NCBI GenBank assembly: GCA_965370435.1
Contig: CBDUUP010000016.1
Span: 1-27,270 of the forward strand
Direction of reading: 5' to 3'
Origin: CBDUUP01 sp965370435
Lineage (GTDB): Bacteria; Chloroflexota; Anaerolineae; Anaerolineales; UBA11579
Length of the DNA stretch: 27,270 nucleotides
Position numbers and translations under genes: made by a program. The notes below the pieces were generated by a model that made no database searches, was not told the origin of the DNA, and saw only the letters and a list, made by a program, of their open reading frames with translations. Below, piece after piece: positions 24,100 to 27,270 of this stretch. Every line of letters starts with the position of its first letter. Within the stretch, counting starts at the first letter, position 1.

Positions 24100-24564
24100 A
24101 TGAGCCAAGACTTTCGTTTCACTCTCCGCCCCGCCGCCGAAGAAGATTTCCCCGCCATCAAGCGGCTCATCCGGCTGGGGCGCATCAACCCCACCGCCCT
24201 GAAATGGCGGCGTTTTGTCGTCGTCGTCACGCCGGAGGGGGAGGCAGTGGGCTGCGGGCAGGTCAAGCCGCATGGCGACGGCTCCTTGGAGTTGGCCTCG
24301 GTCGCGGTGGACCCAGTCTGGCGGAAGCAAGGCCTGGCGCGGGCTATCATCGAGCACCTGCTAATGGAGAACCCCGGCATCCTTTACCTGACCTGCCGTT
24401 CGACGATTGGCCCGATGTACGAGAAGTTCGGCTTTGAGGCCATAGCGCAAGATGAGATGCCCCGGTATTTTCGGCGGATAAGCAAGCTGGTGGGTTTGGT
24501 GGAATTCCTGCGCAAGGAGGGCGTCACCCTGTTGGTGATGCGGAGAGAGGGAGAGGGTGCGTGA
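24100..24564 (+). CDS. GNAT-family N-acetyltransferase
   Basis: 154 residues. It starts with the GNAT pattern FTLRPAAEEDFPAIKRLI, followed by strands VVVVTPEGEAVGCGQVK and ELASVAVDP. The acetyl-CoA pyrophosphate loop W-R-K-Q-G-L-A-R-A-I, fitting Q/R-x-x-G-x-G/A, comes next, and then YEKFGFE near the C-terminus. It would transfer an acetyl group from acetyl-CoA to an unknown amine. The gene is GC-rich like the chromosomal background, in contrast to the AT-rich fusion gene ending 11 bases before it. AGGA overlaps the upstream stop codon, nine bases before the ATG, so coupling with the upstream gene is possible. Confidence 0.9.
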   Translation: MSQDFRFTLRPAAEEDFPAIKRLIRLGRINPTALKWRRFVVVVTPEGEAVGCGQVKPHGDGSLELASVAVDPVWRKQGLARAIIEHLLMENPGILYLTCRSTIGPMYEKFGFEAIAQDEMPRYFRRISKLVGLVEFLRKEGVTLLVMRREGEGA

Positions 24565-24577
24565 TATACTGCTCCTC

Positions 24578-24720
24578 TGTCATTCAAAGGAACAGAGCGA
24601 CGAGAAATTCCTGAAACCGCCGTTTATTATTCCATCATTAAAGGGATTCCTCGTCGGCGGCTAAGGCCGACGAAGTCGGACGACGAGGAATCTCTGTGAC
24701 CACCGCCTATCCATACAAGG
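24578..24720. repeat. Degenerate mosaic of the ~100-bp palindromic element
   Basis: It starts TGTCATTC like the copies at 19838 and 19965 and continues through a decayed centre to GGGATTCCTC. Instead of the right terminus, a second left-arm segment follows (AAGGCCGACGAAGTCGGACG, then ACGAGGAATCTCTGTG and CACCGCCT) that closely matches copy 2. This reads as two overlapping, truncated copies joined by recombination. It fills the gap before the glycosyltransferase gene. Confidence 0.7.
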
Positions 24721-24761
24721 CATAAACGAACCTCACTACGACCATTATCCCTCACCTACTC

Positions 24762-26192
24762 ATGAAACTGCCAAAAACCTTCCCCCGCCGAATATTCCTC
24801 CTCGCCCTCATCCTCCGCCTGATCCCGGTGTTGATGTCCATCAACCTCCAGATCGGGCTGGACGACATGTTCCAGTACGATATGCTGGCCCGCAGCCTGG
24901 TGGCGGGGAACGGCTATCGCTGGTACGCCGAGGAGGATGTGGAACTCATCCTCCCTTACCTGGACATAGACGTGACCACGGTGGACTACGAACCGATTGG
25001 GATATTGAGTTCACATCGCGCCCCGCTGTACCCGGCTTTCCTGGCGGTCATCTACTTCCTGGTGGGGATGAAGTGGCGGTTCTTGGGGGTGCGCATCGTG
25101 CAGGCCTTCATCGGCGCGCTGCTGGCCCCGCTGACCTACGCCCTGGCGCGGCGGGTCTTCCCGGAGGAGGAGCGCGTGGGGAAGATCGCCGCGGGGGCAA
25201 TGGCGGTATATCCCATGCTGGTGGCTTTCCCGATAGCCCTGGCGACCGAGAATATCTTCTTCGTGCTGGTGTTGGGCGCATTGGTGGCGCTGCTGCGGGC
25301 GGGGGAGTCCCAAAAGACCCGCGATTACGTGATTGCCGGGGTTTTAATGGGGCTGGCGGCCTTGACCCGCTCGGTCATCGTCGGCTTTCTTCCGCTGGCG
25401 ATGTTTTGGGCCTGGCGTTGGGGGAAGAGTACGCGGGGGGCGGTCATCCTGCCGGTCTGTGTGCTGCTGTTCACCGTTCCCTGGGCGGTGCGCAACACCC
25501 TGCTGCACGATCAACTCACCTTCGTGGAGACAGGGATGGGCTACAACATGTACCTGGGCTACCACCCGGAGGGGACCGGCTCCTTCCAGTTCGGCATATC
25601 GCTGGATTTGCTCACCATCCTGGACGACGCCGAGCGCCACCGGGTGGGGATGGAGACGGCGATGGGATTCATCCGGGACGACCCCGGCCGGGTTCCTTAC
25701 CTGATGGTCTATAAGCTGGGGCGGTTCTTCGGGCTGGAGCGGCGGGCCATGACTTATTTCTACGCCAACAATTTCTTCGGATATTTCCCCTTCCCGCTCC
25801 TGCTGGCTGTGTTCCTGATTTTCTTATTGCCCTTCGTGGTGATAACCTCCCTCGCCGCGGTGGGATTACCTTTCCAGCGGTGGCGCAAGGAATTCATCCT
25901 GCTGGTGTTCCTGGCGGTCACTTATCTGGGGCCGCACCTCCTCATCCTGGCCGAGCCGCGCTTCCACCTGACGCTGATGCCTATATTGTCGGTGTTGGCG
26001 GCCCACACCTGGGTGCGCCGGGCGGAGGTCTGGGCGCAGATGCGGATGCCTAACGCCCGCTTGCGGACCGCGCTGGCCGTGATCCTGGTGGCGGCGCTGC
26101 TCTATAATGTTGGGCTGGAATTGTACAAAGACGCCGATAAACTAGCCATCCTCTTCGGCCCGGAAGGGAACCGGGCGTGGTTTTCGTATTAG
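24762..26192 (+). CDS. GT39/ArnT-like membrane glycosyltransferase
   Basis: 476 residues, about ten predicted membrane helices. After the first helix, I-G-L-D34-D35-M-F-Q-Y39-D40-M-L-A-R-S-L-V-A-G-N-G-Y is the catalytic-loop pattern of GT-C dolichyl/undecaprenyl-phosphate mannosyltransferase-like enzymes. HRAPLYPAFLA matches the conserved R-x-P-x-Y-P turn. ALTRSVIVGFLPLA and the VPWAVRN motif (PWxxRN) further support the family. It would transfer a sugar from a polyprenyl-phosphate donor on the outer membrane face. Acceptor unknown. No ribosome binding site is visible before the ATG, so translation may be weak or leaderless, or the start may differ. Unlike the giant enzyme at 5212-9681 it has a single GT-C module. 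Confidence 0.88.
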   Translation: MKLPKTFPRRIFLLALILRLIPVLMSINLQIGLDDMFQYDMLARSLVAGNGYRWYAEEDVELILPYLDIDVTTVDYEPIGILSSHRAPLYPAFLAVIYFLVGMKWRFLGVRIVQAFIGALLAPLTYALARRVFPEEERVGKIAAGAMAVYPMLVAFPIALATENIFFVLVLGALVALLRAGESQKTRDYVIAGVLMGLAALTRSVIVGFLPLAMFWAWRWGKSTRGAVILPVCVLLFTVPWAVRNTLLHDQLTFVETGMGYNMYLGYHPEGTGSFQFGISLDLLTILDDAERHRVGMETAMGFIRDDPGRVPYLMVYKLGRFFGLERRAMTYFYANNFFGYFPFPLLLAVFLIFLLPFVVITSLAAVGLPFQRWRKEFILLVFLAVTYLGPHLLILAEPRFHLTLMPILSVLAAHTWVRRAEVWAQMRMPNARLRTALAVILVAALLYNVGLELYKDADKLAILFGPEGNRAWFSY

Positions 26193-26236
26193 GACACTGG
26201 GCGATTGTGATCATCTTCAATGACAGTCGCATTTGT

Positions 26237-26242
26237 TATAAT
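26237..26242 (+). promoter_or_regulatory. Putative -10 (TATAAT)
   Basis: A consensus TATAAT sits 24 bases before the small membrane protein gene. ATGACA at 26220-26225 resembles a -35 but is only 11 bases away, too close to pair with it. Only the -10 is suggested. Confidence 0.35.
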
Positions 26243-26266
26243 ACTTTCATGTTGAAGTGAGGCAAC

Positions 26267-26560
26267 ATGCTGAAGAAGATATCCCCGGAAGTACAGTTAT
26301 TCCTTATTGGAATAATAATCATTGTTATATTTTTTGTTTCATTCCCTAGTTTTATTATATGTTTTGGTTGGATTGCTGGTTTTCTACTCCCGGTTTTTTT
26401 CCCCATTGTGCTAAGGATTGGTCCCGGTGTCGGAATTGCTGGATTGATGTACGAACTTCTTGTTGATTGGAAAAAACGAGGACCGGTTGGAAAAATATTG
26501 CCGATTATGGCGATAATCTTTGGCATGTTATCATATATTTGTAGTGATTTGGCAGAATAG
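26267..26560 (+). CDS. Small AT-rich membrane protein
   Basis: 97 residues with three hydrophobic segments (about 9-30, 31-60 and 74-92) and a short charged linker (WKKRG, 68-72). No recognisable motif or family. The ATG has a GAGG-type ribosome binding site (GTGAGGC, 3-4 bases away from the start region) and a -10 box upstream. It is AT-rich, unlike the GC-rich glycosyltransferase before it and the CPBP gene after it, and its stop codon abuts the next gene, so co-transcription is likely. Function unknown. The coding call rests on the uninterrupted hydrophobic pattern and spacing. Confidence 0.6.
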   Translation: MLKKISPEVQLFLIGIIIIVIFFVSFPSFIICFGWIAGFLLPVFFPIVLRIGPGVGIAGLMYELLVDWKKRGPVGKILPIMAIIFGMLSYICSDLAE

Positions 26561-26571
26561 TGCATGCGAAA

Positions 26572-27210
26572 ATGATGATATTAAAAAAACTCAAAGACAT
26601 CTTCCGCTTCAACCTCACGGTCAACCGGGACGTGGTCGCCATCTCCATCGTCAGCACGATCCTGCTGATGATTGACCATTACCACAAAATCACCCCGCTC
26701 AAGATGATTGACCGGCTGGTGCTGTATCTTTTCATCCCCCTGGGTATAATCCTCTTTGCTTTCCGCAAGCCGCTGAAGGAATACGGCTTCCAGTTGGGGG
26801 ATTGGCGGGCCGGGCTGGTCATCACCGGGACGGCAATCGCCCTCATCGCGCCGGTGTTGTGGTTCCTGGGGCGGGGCAGCGAATCCATGCAAGCCTATTA
26901 CGGCTGGCAGCTCACTCCCATGCTGCCGGTCAACACCTTTCTGGACCTGTTCGGCTGGGAGTTCTTCTTCCGGGGATGGATCCTGTTTGGCTACGAGCGG
27001 GAGTTCGGCGACCACGCCCTCTGGCTGCAATCGGTCCCCTTCGCCCTGGCCCACGTGGGCAAGCCGGAGGTGGAGACGCTCTCCACGATCTTCGGGGGGT
27101 TCGCTTTCGGCTGGGTGGCCTGGCGGACCCGGTCTTTCCTCTACCCCTTCTTGATCCATTGGTTCGTGGCGACCTTTACGATCCTGGTGGCGGGAGGGTT
27201 CTTGGGGTGA
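26572..27210 (+). CDS. CPBP-family intramembrane metalloprotease-like protein
   Basis: 212 residues from the ATG at 26572. A GTG at 26560, overlapping the upstream stop codon, and the ATG at 26575 are alternatives; none has a clear ribosome binding site. About six or seven helices are predicted. The C-terminal half carries the CPBP (Abi/CAAX-protease) signatures: G-W-E130-F-F-F-R134-G (ExxxR, with Trp instead of the first Glu of EExxxR), F-A-L-A-H161, and L-I-H196-W-F. E130, H161 and H196 would be metal and catalytic residues in the membrane. The family includes prenyl-protein type proteases and bacteriocin-immunity proteins; the substrate here is unknown. It follows the small membrane protein gene and could act with it. 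Confidence 0.87.
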   Translation: MMILKKLKDIFRFNLTVNRDVVAISIVSTILLMIDHYHKITPLKMIDRLVLYLFIPLGIILFAFRKPLKEYGFQLGDWRAGLVITGTAIALIAPVLWFLGRGSESMQAYYGWQLTPMLPVNTFLDLFGWEFFFRGWILFGYEREFGDHALWLQSVPFALAHVGKPEVETLSTIFGGFAFGWVAWRTRSFLYPFLIHWFVATFTILVAGGFLG

Positions 27211-27221
27211 GAGGTAAATTT

Positions 27222-27270
27222 ATGGGTAGTGTTTACGAAGTAAGCGCTGATAGTTTTCGCATAGCTAAGT
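27222..27270 (+). CDS. 5' fragment of an unidentified gene
   Basis: An ATG at 27222 is preceded by GAGGT six bases upstream, which overlaps the region just after the CPBP stop. The frame is open for 16 codons (MGSVYEVSADSFRIAK) to the window edge. Too short to identify. The good ribosome binding site and tight spacing suggest it continues the operon. Confidence 0.5.
   Translation, partial: MGSVYEVSADSFRIAK

Noticed and set aside
26220..26242. Complete sigma-70 promoter before the small membrane protein
   Set aside because: ATGACA and TATAAT are only 11 bases apart, too close; kept only as a -10 candidate.

Overview
The window looks like chromosomal DNA of a Chloroflexota bacterium, probably class Anaerolineae. 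This is inferred from lipoproteins with a Thr/Pro-rich linker after the lipobox, very large multispanning GT-C-type glycosyltransferases, a membrane TIR-STAND-TPR protein, and several families of short palindromic dispersed repeats in the intergenic gaps. I have no marker-gene search to confirm it. Most housekeeping-type genes are GC-rich. A handful of genes are clearly AT-richer and look acquired.

Layout, left to right. 1-300 holds only a palindromic repeat. 301-2163 (minus) is a short operon: SDR oxidoreductase, PaaI-type hotdog thioesterase, and a protein with a nucleotidyltransferase-like motif. 2358-5089 (plus) holds two tandem paralogous lipoproteins with near-identical 5' ends and diverged remainders, closed by a strong probably bidirectional terminator at 5114-5147. 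5212-11976 (minus) holds a YfhO-like membrane protein followed by a 1489-residue protein with two GT-C halves and a C-terminal discoidin-like domain, presumably for cell-surface glycan or glycolipid assembly. 12237-13409 (minus) is an acyl-CoA dehydrogenase. 13522-16464 (minus) is a membrane-anchored TIR-STAND-TPR protein, divergent from gatC.

16677-22497 (plus) carries gatC, gatA and gatB of the tRNA-dependent amidotransferase (Glu-tRNA-Gln / Asp-tRNA-Asn amidation), but gatA and gatB are separated by about 2.4 kb. The separating block holds an AT-rich TIR protein, two copies of a ~100-bp palindromic repeat, a small GIY-YIG nuclease and a DUF488 protein. Directly after gatB is a second AT-rich gene, whose product combines an RNase HIII-like domain, a Cys zinc ribbon and a C-terminal PIN domain. 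I regard this dual-nuclease architecture as the most novel item here. 24100-27210 (plus) holds a GNAT acetyltransferase, a GT39-type glycosyltransferase, a small membrane protein and a CPBP-family membrane protein. The last bases contain the start of one more gene.

How it fits together: the gat locus and its flanks appear to have served as a landing site for defence-like genes (two TIR proteins and the RNase HIII-PIN fusion) and for mobile palindromic repeats. The left half is ordinary metabolism and envelope biogenesis. The defence role is inferred from domain content and context only.
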